From assembly GCA_902799905.1 (NCBI GenBank), contig CADCCB010000002.1:1-36809 (forward strand): DNA of 36,809 nucleotides, given 5' to 3'. Both the position numbers and the translations under genes were made by a program. The stretch is from an uncultured Prevotellaceae bacterium. Lineage in GTDB: Bacteria; Bacteroidota; Bacteroidia; Bacteroidales; Bacteroidaceae. Shown here one piece after another: positions 16,655 to 25,638 of this stretch (the first letter of the stretch is position 1; the number at the start of each line of letters is the position of its first letter). Below the pieces are notes generated by a model that worked only from the letters and a program-made list of their open reading frames with translations, did not search any database and was not told the DNA's origin.

Positions 16655-18289
16655 TTAACGAGCCACTACCTTACGTCCTTTCTGGATGTAGATGCCCTTG
16701 CGGGGACTATCTATCTTGCGGCCTTGCAGGTCGTAGAAAGGCGTGTTGTCAGGAGCCGCGATACTACTGGCAGTTTCTATGCCAGATGTTTCCGCTGCCT
16801 TGACAATCAGTGTGTTGTCGGCATTCTTCGTTAGAATGTATTCATTATGGTTGCCTCCCGGATAGCAGATGAATTGCGAGGTCTTGTCTTGTATGGCTTT
16901 TGAAGCAAGGAACACCCTATACGTGCCTGCAGGCAATGGCAGGAGGTCTGTTATCGAGATATTGCTAAAGTTGCTTGCATAATAACCCACTCCACCATCT
17001 ATAGGAGTGAGGTGATTTGCCTTGTCACTTGTATCAAAGAATGCGTGGAAGTACACTTCGTTACCATTATCATCCAGGAAGGCCAACCCAACCTTCCCAT
17101 AGAATGTCAAGTGGCTGACCTGCCAAATGATACCTCCTGGTGATGATAGGGTAAGTCCATTGACTTCATTGGCTATCAAGTTATCCTCAACACTGATGAC
17201 CCAGCAGGAGCGATAGACGGCATCAGCGGCTGGTGTAGGATTGCAGCGCAGATTCGTGATGATGGACTGTTCTGCATTGAAATGCATTGTCGAAGATTCT
17301 CCCAGAATTCCTGTGGGGTTCAAGTCTGCCAGATTGTAATAACCATCAGCCTGTCCGTTCCAGCCCCAATTAACATGGACATATCCATTCGCATCCATTC
17401 CGTCAATAATGAAAGCATGACCGCCGCTTGACAGGTCAAGACCGCACATCAGTACAGGCCGACCAGCCTTCAGTTCACTAAGAATGATGTTCATCCACTC
17501 TGCATCATTCTGGCAATAGTCACGCATCACACATTCCATGGCAAGCGAGTCAAATTGGAAAATATGTGAAAAGCCGTTGGCTGCCTCGTATGCCGTTGTA
17601 CCACTGCCGCCACTAGAGAAATTCATGTGCGAGGAAACTCCAGCATCGAACATCAATTGGCTGATGGCATCCTTTTCCTCATCGGAGAGGAACCAGGCAC
17701 TGGCATAGGAATTCTTCATCAAATCCCATCTGTAGGTACTATTGACTTCCACTAACTGCCTGTATGAGTTTTCACCCATCGTGTAATAGCCCATACCGTG
17801 ACCTTGTGCAGGATACTGATAGAAGTTGAGTATCTGTGACATCGCTGTTGCCACACAGCCAGTAGGTGCCTTGGAATTGTTCACTACTGGACTTTTTTCG
17901 TTGAAGGGCGAGTCCTGTCCCCATGTGGTTTTCAGCATTGGTGCCACCACTTCCGGCACGAAGCCTTCAACATCCTGACTTTGCCCATTCAGGGAGAGCG
18001 AGGCATTGATTGTTGACAACCACCATTTCATTCCACAGGGCATGTTGTCCTTGTTATAGGGCGATGAAGAATAGGCCAGAACAGGTGCATGGCTATCCAT
18101 TTTGCTGATAATGGCAAAGCCTTTTGGGTTGCCATAGACACAATAGCCTTCCGACTCGTCCAGCAATTCTACTTCTTGCTGCATGATGGCGGTTTGGGCG
18201 ATACGGCACATTTCTGCTCTTTTCCTTGGTTTGGCTGACACCGACAGGCTTACTGTCAGTAGGAAGAGGAGTAAGGTCGTTTTATTCAT
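16655..18289 (-). CDS. C10 family cysteine protease (streptopain-like), left operon
   Basis: A 544-residue secreted papain-like protease. It has a signal peptide (about 1-19), a Spi/propeptide-like region (about 25-120), catalytic Cys145 in APTGCVATAMSQ, His291 in SSGGHAFIIDG and the VNWGWNG block (306-312). A long beta-rich region follows. The C-terminus reads FYDLQGRKI then GIYIQKGRKVVAR, the short tail common on exported Prevotella proteins that resembles a type IX secretion signal. Family members include SpeB, interpain A and the Bacteroides fragilis Bfp proteases. It is the last gene of the left SusC/SusD operon, but a strong hairpin separates it from the preceding gene and no promoter box is seen, so expression probably depends on readthrough. 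Confidence 0.93.
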   Translation of the reverse strand: MNKTTLLLFLLTVSLSVSAKPRKRAEMCRIAQTAIMQQEVELLDESEGYCVYGNPKGFAIISKMDSHAPVLAYSSSPYNKDNMPCGMKWWLSTINASLSLNGQSQDVEGFVPEVVAPMLKTTWGQDSPFNEKSPVVNNSKAPTGCVATAMSQILNFYQYPAQGHGMGYYTMGENSYRQLVEVNSTYRWDLMKNSYASAWFLSDEEKDAISQLMFDAGVSSHMNFSSGGSGTTAYEAANGFSHIFQFDSLAMECVMRDYCQNDAEWMNIILSELKAGRPVLMCGLDLSSGGHAFIIDGMDANGYVHVNWGWNGQADGYYNLADLNPTGILGESSTMHFNAEQSIITNLRCNPTPAADAVYRSCWVISVEDNLIANEVNGLTLSSPGGIIWQVSHLTFYGKVGLAFLDDNGNEVYFHAFFDTSDKANHLTPIDGGVGYYASNFSNISITDLLPLPAGTYRVFLASKAIQDKTSQFICYPGGNHNEYILTKNADNTLIVKAAETSGIETASSIAAPDNTPFYDLQGRKIDSPRKGIYIQKGRKVVAR

Positions 18290-18310
18290 GGTGAATAAGT
18301 TTGATTAATC

Positions 18311-18346
18311 GAAAAAGAGCGCACAACACGATCATTGTGCGCTCTC
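18311..18346 (-). terminator. Strong intrinsic terminator inside the left operon
   Basis: Perfect 11-bp stem (18316-18326 with 18335-18345), 8-base loop, followed on the minus strand by TTTTT. It lies after the lipoprotein gene and before the C10 protease gene, where it would attenuate protease expression. The right operon has no counterpart. Confidence 0.85.
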
Positions 18347-18363
18347 GTTGTTAGACAATCTTA

Positions 18364-19224
18364 TTATTTCTGTCCAGGCCATCCAGTTGTCCACTGGAAG
18401 GCAAATGAGAAGCCGGTGTAGTAACCTTCGCCGTTATCCAGACCCAGCATAGATGCCTGATAGACATTGCCGTTGCACTGGAGTATGCAATAACTACCTT
18501 CATATTTCTTCACCCAGCAGAAGTCATACTGGTCGGCAGAACATACGATATCATCACCATTAGCAACAAGGTTGATGGTGTAATCGTTATTGAGTGTGAA
18601 TTGGATGCCAGTATCGGTTGTGAATCCATTACCACCCTTTCCATAGACAGCAATAAACGGCTGAACAATACGATATAGGTTAGTGCCCTCAGCATGCTGG
18701 ATGGGTACATCCTTGGCTGCCTTGCCATTCTCAGAGAAGGTGTAGTCAACGAATGTGCAAGAACCTCCAGAGAGCCAGTTGTAGTCAGAGTGAATCTTGA
18801 TGACGATAGAGTCATTCTGCGTGTTCGTGATAGTATCACGTCCAGCAACTTCAGCCTCACTCAGTTTCAGTGTGTAGGTGTAGTCAACACCCTTGGCCAG
18901 GTTGTCAGCCTTCACGTTGATGATGGCAACGCCCTGTCCTGCCTCAAACTTCACGGCACCATTGGCATCGTTGGTGAAGATACCCTCTTCACTAGCCTTA
19001 GTTGTAAAGTTGGCAGTATACTCATTAGCAACCACGGAACGTACAATACGTACGGGAATCACGATAGAAGTCTCCGCTGTAGTGACAGTGGACGGAGCAC
19101 TTGTCTCGAAAGATACGTTCTGGCCCATGGGTGAATAGGTGACACCCTCTACGTCGGTGTTGCAGGAAGTCATCACTCCCAGCATGGCGACTGCCAGACC
19201 TAATAGAATCTTGTTTATTTTCAT
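18364..19224 (-). CDS. Surface lipoprotein, third gene of the left SusC/SusD operon
   Basis: A 286-residue lipoprotein with a lipobox (GVMTSC, Cys21). The first half reads like an immunoglobulin-type or Calx-beta-like domain (FETSAPSTVTTAETSIVIPVRI through YTYTLKLSEAEV). The second half is a compact domain rich in Gly, Tyr and Trp. Position after SusD suggests a SusE/F-like ligand-binding role. Because a protease follows, an inhibitor or substrate-presenting role is also possible. No enzyme motif is seen, and I do not recognise a named family. Confidence 0.85.
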   Translation of the reverse strand: MKINKILLGLAVAMLGVMTSCNTDVEGVTYSPMGQNVSFETSAPSTVTTAETSIVIPVRIVRSVVANEYTANFTTKASEEGIFTNDANGAVKFEAGQGVAIINVKADNLAKGVDYTYTLKLSEAEVAGRDTITNTQNDSIVIKIHSDYNWLSGGSCTFVDYTFSENGKAAKDVPIQHAEGTNLYRIVQPFIAVYGKGGNGFTTDTGIQFTLNNDYTINLVANGDDIVCSADQYDFCWVKKYEGSYCILQCNGNVYQASMLGLDNGEGYYTGFSFAFQWTTGWPGQK

Positions 19225-19257
19225 AATGTATGTATTCTTTAATTTGGAAAGTGATGA

Positions 19258-20838
19258 TTACTTGTCTTCAATCGGGTTCTGATCTGTGTCCTCGCTCATG
19301 TTCTCGTTACCGTCGAACTCCTTCTTAGGAATGGTGAGCACCCACATGTAGTTCTCGGGATCATCGCTAGGACGATTGGTCAGCAAGATGTCGGGGTTGT
19401 CAGGCCAACCCTGATCGGTGGTGCGGCGGAAGCCCTGCTTCAGACGGCGAATATCAAATACGCGACCGTATTCACCCCAGAGTTCGATACGACGCTGGTC
19501 GATGATAGCCTCACGCAGCGAACCAGTGCGGTCGCTGGTCAGAGCGCCCAGTGCAGTGCCTGTCTTAGCACAGTTGTAACTAGCATCGCGGGTCTTAACC
19601 AACGTGTTCAGGTACTGCTGAGCCTTGGTATCGTTACCCAGCATACACTCAGCCTCGGCAGCAGCCAGATACATCTCCTCAATACGCATCCACACATAGT
19701 CACCCTCCCAAGTAGACAGTGACTTGAAGTGGAACTTGTGCTGCTGGTAGCCACCATCGCCATTATTGGCATCATTGGGATCCCACCAGCAACGACGTGT
19801 GTCAGATGCACTCATCAGGTTGTAGGTGTGCTTGTTGATCTGCTTGTTGGCACGGTTGTAGCCGGCATAGAGAGAAGCGGTTACGTCCATGTGAGCAAAG
19901 AGAGAAGCATACATACCAGCCTGGTCAGGGATAATCGTAGCACCCCACATCACGTTGCCGAACGAGCAAGTGTTGATGAAGTTCGACTGGTTCATGGCAT
20001 ACTTGCTGGCATCGACAGGCTGGATGGTGTACTTACCCAGATCGATAGCCTTCTCGGCAGCCTGAGCAGCAGTAGCCCAGTCTTCCTGAGTGAGGGCGAT
20101 ACGGGCCTGAATACCCAGAGCAACAGGATAGGTCACATAACTCTTGTCATTAGTATCCAGCGATGTCTTCTGGCTTTCCTCCAGATAGGCTACGCCCTTC
20201 TTGATGTCTTCGTTAATCAGGTCATAGACTTCCTTGACAGTAGCACGGGGATGACCCTTGGTATTTGCCGATGTGGGCTCCGTATAGATAGGAACGCAAG
20301 GCTCGTTCTCGTGACCTTTGTAGGTACGGGCGAAGCATTGAGCCAGCATGAAGTAACTATAGGCACGGATGGAGTAAGCCTGACCAAGCACATACTTCTT
20401 GTCAACGTCAGCGGGGTCGAGACCAGCCTCCATGGCAATCAGATAGTTCACGTTGGCAATGTAAGTGAAGTAGGCATACCAGAGGTCGTAACTACGCCAT
20501 GCACCACTGGTGTAGGCATCCTTCACATCGTAGGTGGCATCGAACCAGAACCAGCCCGAACCCATTTTCGACATGATGCAGTCATCGCCCATCACATCAG
20601 CCATCAACGCATAGGCTGAAAGGCCGAAACACTGGTGGGTGTTACCCGTTGTAGACCAGCCAGAGGTGTACATCGAACGATAGAGACCATTGAGCGAAAT
20701 CATGGCAGCATCGTTGCTTTCGGTCATTGTCGTACCCGAAACAGCCGTGGTAGGCGATGTCTCAAGTTGATCCTCGCTGCAAGAAGTGGTCAGAGCCAAC
20801 GCAGCGAAACCCATGAAAATATATTTTAGACTTTTCAT
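19258..20838 (-). CDS. SusD/RagB-family outer membrane lipoprotein, left operon
   Basis: A 526-residue lipoprotein with lipobox LTTSC (Cys20) and the SusD helical framework: NVNYLIAMEAGLDP, YVLGQAYSIRAYSYFMLAQCFAR (TPR-like) and a C-terminal LREAIIDQRRIELWGEYGRVFDIRRLK, a hallmark of the family. It forms the lid of the SusC transporter and captures substrate at the cell surface. It lies 17 bases downstream of susC. The paired protease suggests peptides as substrate, as for RagAB of Porphyromonas gingivalis; this is an inference. Confidence 0.95.
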   Translation of the reverse strand: MKSLKYIFMGFAALALTTSCSEDQLETSPTTAVSGTTMTESNDAAMISLNGLYRSMYTSGWSTTGNTHQCFGLSAYALMADVMGDDCIMSKMGSGWFWFDATYDVKDAYTSGAWRSYDLWYAYFTYIANVNYLIAMEAGLDPADVDKKYVLGQAYSIRAYSYFMLAQCFARTYKGHENEPCVPIYTEPTSANTKGHPRATVKEVYDLINEDIKKGVAYLEESQKTSLDTNDKSYVTYPVALGIQARIALTQEDWATAAQAAEKAIDLGKYTIQPVDASKYAMNQSNFINTCSFGNVMWGATIIPDQAGMYASLFAHMDVTASLYAGYNRANKQINKHTYNLMSASDTRRCWWDPNDANNGDGGYQQHKFHFKSLSTWEGDYVWMRIEEMYLAAAEAECMLGNDTKAQQYLNTLVKTRDASYNCAKTGTALGALTSDRTGSLREAIIDQRRIELWGEYGRVFDIRRLKQGFRRTTDQGWPDNPDILLTNRPSDDPENYMWVLTIPKKEFDGNENMSEDTDQNPIEDK

Positions 20839-20854
20839 TGTTTATATCCTTTCT

Positions 20855-23800
20855 TTAGAAGTTAATATCAAGACCAAGTGAGAACGTCTTGTTGGGAGCG
20901 TAGCGGTAGTTGGTACCACCAGAGAAGTTGTACTGGGGATCCATACCCTTCATGTGAGAGAAGAGGGCCACGTTGTCGAATGAAGCATAAGCGCGAACTT
21001 TGTTCATATAAGCCTTCCTTGTGAGGTTAGCAGGCAGTGTGTAGCCCAGAGTGATATTCTTGATGGCGAAGTAAGAAGCATTCACCAGGAAGTTATCAGT
21101 CAGCGTGCGGCTATAGTTCAACTGAGCACGTGGAATATCGGTGATATCACCAGGCTGACGCCAACGACGATCCATGTTTGTTGACCATGTGTTATAAGCA
21201 TAGGTGTTGGTCATCGAAGAATAGTACATTGAGTCATAAATCTTACCACCGATAGAGTAGGTCGTCATGATGCTCAGGTCGATGCAACGGAACAACTGCA
21301 GGTCGGTAGAGATGCTGCCATAGAGGTCAGGAGTACGCTTGCCAGCGAAGTAGCGGTGGCTGGAAGCAACGGAATAACTGTCGGTGATATATTCACCACC
21401 AGGTGTACGGCCAATCTCCTCGCCAGTTGTCTCATCGTAAACGGGAACGTAGCAGTTGCCTTCGTCATCCATGTGATCGTAAGCCCAGTAGAGTTGCGCA
21501 CCCGTCTGAGGATCCACACCAGCACTCTTGGCTACATAGAAAGTATGAATGTCAAATCCTTCCTTGATGATCTGCGAGCCGTTTATAATCTGGTTTGACT
21601 CATCGGTCAACTTGAGCACCTTGTTCTTCATAGCGGTGCCCATCCAACTCATGTTCCAGACAACGTCCTTGGTCTTCAGGATGGTGCCGCTCAGCATGAA
21701 CTCCCAGCCCCAGTTACGCATGTTACCCACGTTGGCATCATAGCCAGTGAAACCAGTAGACAGAGCCATCGGGTAGTTCAGAAGCATATCGGTAGTCTTC
21801 TTGCTGAAGAACTCAATGCCGAAGCGCAGACGGCTGTCAAACACAGAACCATCAAGACCGATGTTCAACATGCCGCTCTTTTCCCATGTCAGATCCTTGT
21901 TCTCAAGTGTGCTCACGAAGCCACCGATGTTGTTACCGTTAGGATAGGCCAGTGAGTAGAGGTTCTGCCATGCATAGTATGTGGTCAGGTTCTCGTTACC
22001 GTTCTCACCGTAAGAAATCTTGAAGTTCAGGTTGCTCAGCCAGGTGAGGGGCTTCATGAACTCCTCGGCAGAGACACGCCAGTTACCACCAACCGACCAG
22101 AAGGTACCCCAGCGGTTGTCCTTATGGAAGCGTGAAGAACCGTCGGTACGAATAGATGCATCGAAGTAGTACTTGTCATCGAAGTTATAGTTCACACGAC
22201 CCAGCCATGACTCGATATCGTGCTCATAAGAGTAAGAGTCGGCATCATAGATAGAAGCACCGGGACGCAGTTCATCGATACCATCAACGATGTTGGTCTT
22301 ACCAGCCGACAGATAGTTGTAAGTGTACTGATAGAACTCGTGAGCAGCCAGGGCGCCAACATTGTGCTTGCCAAACTGGCGGTTCCAAGTCAACTGCTGG
22401 TTGAAGGTGTAACTCTGCGTGCGCTTATCCTCCTTACCAATCATACCACCGGCATTCTTCTGGTTGCCGTGGAACTTGTTCTTCGTCTGAGTCTCGTTAC
22501 GCTGACGATAGTCGCCACCGAAGTTCAGCGTCAGTTTCAAGCCCTGAGCCCATCCCATCTTAGCATCGTCAGAACCGAAGGTCAAGTAGGTACGAACGCT
22601 GGCATTGTCAGTTGTATAGTAAGTACGGTCGAGTGTCAAGTCGCCCAGAGGGTTGAAGTCAGCAGCCGTAGGACGTCCGTCCTCACCATAGTCAGGCTGA
22701 CGGTTGCCGTAGTTATCCAGCACGTCATTACCGTTGATGTCCTTACGATAGAGTTGGTAGATAGGTGCCATGAACTGCGAGGTGTACCAGGGGTTCGAAG
22801 TACCTGTATCGTTGAAATCGGTATAGTCAGTCTTTGTGTGAGCCAAACTTGTGCTCAGGCCAGCCTTGAACCAGTCGGTAATCTGGGTGTCCACATTGGT
22901 ACGAGCGTTGTAACGCTGGAAACCAGTGTTCATCAGAATACCCTTCTCATCGGTATAACCCAACGACATCAAGTAAGTGGTACGGTCGGTACCGCCGTTC
23001 ACAGAAAGTTGGTGATCATGGCGCAGGGCACCCTTGTTGTAGGTTCCGTCGAGCCAATCCTCGTTCCAAGCCGACTCAGCATCAGCACGAACCAGACCAG
23101 TAGCAGGATCGATCAACTGATCCCAAGTATAGTTCTTGAAGGGGTTGTACATCTCACCACCGAAAGTAGTAGACAACTGCTGGCGAGCCACGGCACATGC
23201 CTCGTCGTAACTCAGGCCGTTGCCGAACTGCTGGTTGTTGCGCAGAGCCTCATAGGTGATCTGTACGAATTCCTTCTGGTCTACGGTCTCATAGCGAGGC
23301 AGTGCACGCCAAGACCAACCCACAGTGTTGTGCAAGGTTACCTGCAGGTTACCTTCCTTACCCTTCTTGGTAGTGATGATGACCACACCGTTGGCAGCAC
23401 GGGCACCATACAGAGCCGATGCAGAAGCATCCTTCAGCACGGTCATGGACTCGATGTCCTGAGGACTGATGGTGTTCAGAGCACCGTTGTAAGGAATACC
23501 GTCAACCACATAGAGGGGGTCGTTGTAGGCATTGATAGAACCGAAGCCACGCACAATGATGCTGGCATCGCTACCAGGCTGACCACCACCAGAGGTCACT
23601 GTCACACCAGCCACCTGGCCGTCGAGGGCTTTGGTAACGGTAGAAACAGGGCGCGAGTCAAGTTTGTCACTGCTGATAGCAGCGGCAGAACCAGTGAACG
23701 ATGACTTCTTGGCTGTACCATAAGCCACCACAATCACCTCGTCAAGAGCCTTGTTGTTGCTGGTCAACAAGATGCGCATGTTAGGACGGGCACTCACTTC

Positions 23801-24043
23801 CAGAGGCTCCATACCCACATAAGTAATACGCAGCGTGTTCTTACCAGCCGGACAGGTCAGCGAGAACTGACCATTAGCGTTAGTTGCAGTACCGACATTG
23901 GTTCCTACGACCATCACGGTAGCACCGATAACGGGCTGACCGTCGTCCTGAGACACCACGGTACCATTGACTTTTGTCTGGGCCATCGCACCTCCCACGA
24001 ACAGGAAGAGGACTGCCAACAATGTCATGAGTCTTTTTTCCAT
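20855..24043 (-). CDS. SusC/RagA-family TonB-dependent transporter, left operon
   Basis: A 1,062-residue outer membrane transporter. It has a signal peptide (about 1-21, cut before QTKVNG), a carboxypeptidase-regulatory-like domain (about 23-100), a TonB-interacting stretch DEVIVVAYGT, the plug (PGSDASIIVRGFGSINAY; VLKDASASALYGARAANGVVIITT) and a beta-barrel ending in FSLGLDINF with the C-terminal Phe expected for barrel assembly. The first 130 coding bases are nearly identical to the right susC (26868), and the protein similarity continues to about residue 115. The only full promoter in the region reads into this gene. Confidence 0.96.
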   Translation of the reverse strand: MEKRLMTLLAVLFLFVGGAMAQTKVNGTVVSQDDGQPVIGATVMVVGTNVGTATNANGQFSLTCPAGKNTLRITYVGMEPLEVSARPNMRILLTSNNKALDEVIVVAYGTAKKSSFTGSAAAISSDKLDSRPVSTVTKALDGQVAGVTVTSGGGQPGSDASIIVRGFGSINAYNDPLYVVDGIPYNGALNTISPQDIESMTVLKDASASALYGARAANGVVIITTKKGKEGNLQVTLHNTVGWSWRALPRYETVDQKEFVQITYEALRNNQQFGNGLSYDEACAVARQQLSTTFGGEMYNPFKNYTWDQLIDPATGLVRADAESAWNEDWLDGTYNKGALRHDHQLSVNGGTDRTTYLMSLGYTDEKGILMNTGFQRYNARTNVDTQITDWFKAGLSTSLAHTKTDYTDFNDTGTSNPWYTSQFMAPIYQLYRKDINGNDVLDNYGNRQPDYGEDGRPTAADFNPLGDLTLDRTYYTTDNASVRTYLTFGSDDAKMGWAQGLKLTLNFGGDYRQRNETQTKNKFHGNQKNAGGMIGKEDKRTQSYTFNQQLTWNRQFGKHNVGALAAHEFYQYTYNYLSAGKTNIVDGIDELRPGASIYDADSYSYEHDIESWLGRVNYNFDDKYYFDASIRTDGSSRFHKDNRWGTFWSVGGNWRVSAEEFMKPLTWLSNLNFKISYGENGNENLTTYYAWQNLYSLAYPNGNNIGGFVSTLENKDLTWEKSGMLNIGLDGSVFDSRLRFGIEFFSKKTTDMLLNYPMALSTGFTGYDANVGNMRNWGWEFMLSGTILKTKDVVWNMSWMGTAMKNKVLKLTDESNQIINGSQIIKEGFDIHTFYVAKSAGVDPQTGAQLYWAYDHMDDEGNCYVPVYDETTGEEIGRTPGGEYITDSYSVASSHRYFAGKRTPDLYGSISTDLQLFRCIDLSIMTTYSIGGKIYDSMYYSSMTNTYAYNTWSTNMDRRWRQPGDITDIPRAQLNYSRTLTDNFLVNASYFAIKNITLGYTLPANLTRKAYMNKVRAYASFDNVALFSHMKGMDPQYNFSGGTNYRYAPNKTFSLGLDINF

Positions 24044-24202
24044 AAATCTCTCTCGTTTTTTTGGTTTATAATGTTTAATATTTAGTGTTTGTATTATCTT
24101 CCTTTGTCTTGTGGCTAACTAATATATATGTACACGTACATTATTATATAAGTCCAACATACTTTGCTCACTCTTTGCAAACCTCCCGCCCGGAGGTGTG
24201 CA
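23916..24202. repeat. Left arm of the long inverted repeat
   Basis: Pairs in inverted orientation with 26711-26995. It covers the first 128 coding bases of the left susC, its leader and the upstream region. By hand alignment there are about 8 substitutions and 2 single-base indels over about 285 bp. The outermost 43 bp (24160-24202) are perfectly matched, and the match stops abruptly at 24202. Confidence 0.9.
24128..24141. promoter_or_regulatory. Palindrome in the left repeat arm
   Basis: ATGTAC-AC-GTACAT, a perfect 6-bp inverted repeat with a 2-base centre, present in both arms (right copy 26772-26785). It is a candidate recombinase or regulator site. Confidence 0.4.
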
Positions 24203-24240
24203 GAGGGCACAGCGAGGGAGGGGCAATTTGTTACAGAGTG

Positions 24241-24272
24241 CAAAAGTAATTAATAGTTTTTAAAAAACCAAA
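24241..24272 (-). promoter_or_regulatory. Promoter of the left susC operon, just inside the invertible segment
   Basis: Minus strand: TTTG (24269-24272), exactly 20 bases, TACTTTTG (24241-24248). It lies 39 bases inside the left repeat boundary and about 200 bases before the susC ATG, giving a long leader that runs through the whole repeat arm. The interval 24044-24380 otherwise holds only the repeat arm and AT-rich sequence. No equally good promoter lies at the same place on the right. Confidence 0.75.
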
Positions 24273-24380
24273 TATTTTTTTTAAAAAGTTAGTTTTTATG
24301 CGCAAAATGTACCAAATTCAATAAAAAAGGGCTAAAAAGAGTGAAAATTGCCATGAGTTTCGTTTGTATACTATCATCTG

Positions 24381-25334
24381 TCACCTACTACCCTTTTCAA
24401 TCATTGTAATGACGGTATGATTGGCCGTTTCCACCCGTTGGTCGTTTATCTCGCGGATATAGGTCAGAGTAATCTGTGTGTTAGTGTGACCAAGAGCCTT
24501 CGATATGACAGGCAAGTCTATATTTGCATTGTAAGCCGCACTTGCCCACGAATGGCGTACTACATAACTTGTCAGGTTCTGACTGATAGATGCTAAACGG
24601 GCCAGACGATGCAGTGCACGATTGTATCGACCAAGTATCACGTTGTATTCATGTGAAGTTCCATTTTGCAACAAGGGGAACACATAGCCTGCCTTGGTTT
24701 TATCACTATGTCGCTGAATGATGTCCAACATGGGCTGTTCGATAGTAATCTGTACCCGTTGACCCGTTTTGTGTCGATAGTAGACTATATGGCCATTGAC
24801 TATCTGTTGTTTTCGCAAGTGGGCCACATCCACAAAGGGCATACCCATCGCATAGAAACAGAATATGAATACATCACGAGCCAATTCGAGGAAACTATTG
24901 CTGGGCAGTTGCAAGGTTTTTATTCTACTTATGGCTTCCGGTGGAATCGATCTTTTTTCTGTTTTCGCGCTCCCCGTGTAGACTTTAGCGAACATTTTCT
25001 TCGTGTCCCCGTTGATGCCGGCAAATAGCGACCGCAACGACCGCATATAGCAAGAAATGGTATTTAGGCAGATATTCCGTCTTTTCAGCCAACGCTCGAA
25101 ACCGCCAAGCAGGTTGGCAGAGAGTTCACTCGCGGGCAAATCACGTTTTAAAAATTTACTGAGGGCACGTATGGCAGTGGCATAATTGCTCATTGTGCTG
25201 GAACTACGATAGGCTGACACCTGATTGTACTGCTGCCACAGGATTTCCAGCAAGGATTCAGTAGCGTTGAATCGTCTCTGATTAGAGGGATTTGTTGATT
25301 GGTGGTCGATAATGACGTTGATATTAATGTTCAT
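24381..25334 (-). CDS. Tyrosine recombinase within the invertible segment (DNA invertase candidate)
   Basis: A 317-residue integrase of the Bacteroidales type. It has an N-terminal SAM-like core-binding domain (about 30-115) and a catalytic domain with the Lys hairpin RHKTGQR (187-193), the Arg box SYVVRHSWASA (256-266, Arg260), LGHTNTQ (His283) and the nucleophile Tyr292 in TLTYIRE. The position of the first catalytic Arg reads YAMGMPFVDVAHL (161-173), where relatives I recall have YTRGM; IntDOT of CTnDOT also lacks the canonical Arg I. I took the ATG at 25334; 25340 and 25418 are alternatives. Its place between divergent susC genes with inverted repeats strongly suggests a SusC/SusD invertase. 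Confidence 0.88.
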   Translation of the reverse strand: MNININVIIDHQSTNPSNQRRFNATESLLEILWQQYNQVSAYRSSSTMSNYATAIRALSKFLKRDLPASELSANLLGGFERWLKRRNICLNTISCYMRSLRSLFAGINGDTKKMFAKVYTGSAKTEKRSIPPEAISRIKTLQLPSNSFLELARDVFIFCFYAMGMPFVDVAHLRKQQIVNGHIVYYRHKTGQRVQITIEQPMLDIIQRHSDKTKAGYVFPLLQNGTSHEYNVILGRYNRALHRLARLASISQNLTSYVVRHSWASAAYNANIDLPVISKALGHTNTQITLTYIREINDQRVETANHTVITMIEKGSR

Positions 25335-25410
25335 AAGCATATGTTGATTTAGAATAAAAACATATGAAAAGTCACGTATAGACAGGCATTTCGCAAAGCC
25401 ACACATACAC

Positions 25411-25430
25411 TGCCACACGCGGGCGTGGCA
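25411..25430. repeat. Small palindrome upstream of the recombinase gene
   Basis: TGCCACACGCGGGCGTGGCA contains CACGC-GG-GCGTG. There is no T-run on either side. It might be an operator of the recombinase promoter region. The interval 25335-25638 otherwise holds a terminator and a degenerate 21-bp repeat and no convincing gene. Confidence 0.35.
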
Positions 25431-25483
25431 TTCTACTAGGTTAAAAGACTTGCACCCACCCCAGGCGCCCTACGCACCCAAAA

Positions 25484-25546
25484 TCATGAAAATAGCACCG
25501 CGAGTTATAAAAATATCTCCGTATGCCATAAAAATCGGGCTCTTCG
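25484..25546. repeat. Degenerate 21-bp repeat, about three units
   Basis: Read on the minus strand, three units of the form GGnGATATTTTTAT plus about 7 bases follow one another (ATTTTTATGGCATAC, ATTTTTATAACTCGC, ATTTTCATGATTTTG). They overlap the terminator of the nuclease gene. They could be binding sites or remnants; similarity is imperfect. Confidence 0.35.
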
Positions 25547-25560
25547 CGATGTGAGCCCGA
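25529..25560 (-). terminator. Intrinsic terminator of the Rpn nuclease gene
   Basis: TCGGGCTC (25535-25542) pairs perfectly with GAGCCCGA (25553-25560) around a 10-base loop, followed on the minus strand by TTTTTAT. It isolates the nuclease gene from the recombinase gene downstream. Confidence 0.8.
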
Positions 25561-25638
25561 CAATATTTTTTACAAAGTACGCTCAAATTTGTCAAAATGA
25601 AAATCGGAGAAAGCCGAAAATGCATTTTTTGCGTTTCC

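Noticed and set aside
19729-20619. A 296-residue plus-strand frame inside the left susD
   Set aside because: Antisense shadow of a complete SusD; low-complexity Val/Ile/Leu-rich translation without recognisable domains.
22220-23704. A 494-residue open frame on the plus strand inside the left susC
   Set aside because: It is antisense to a well-supported SusC gene with all domains intact. The frame is open because of codon bias and its translation resembles no family.
24181-24202. The CCTCC/GGAGG dyad as a transcription terminator
   Set aside because: Only 5 pairs, no T-run on the operon strand, and it is conserved in both repeat arms within the leader; a recombination or regulatory site fits better.
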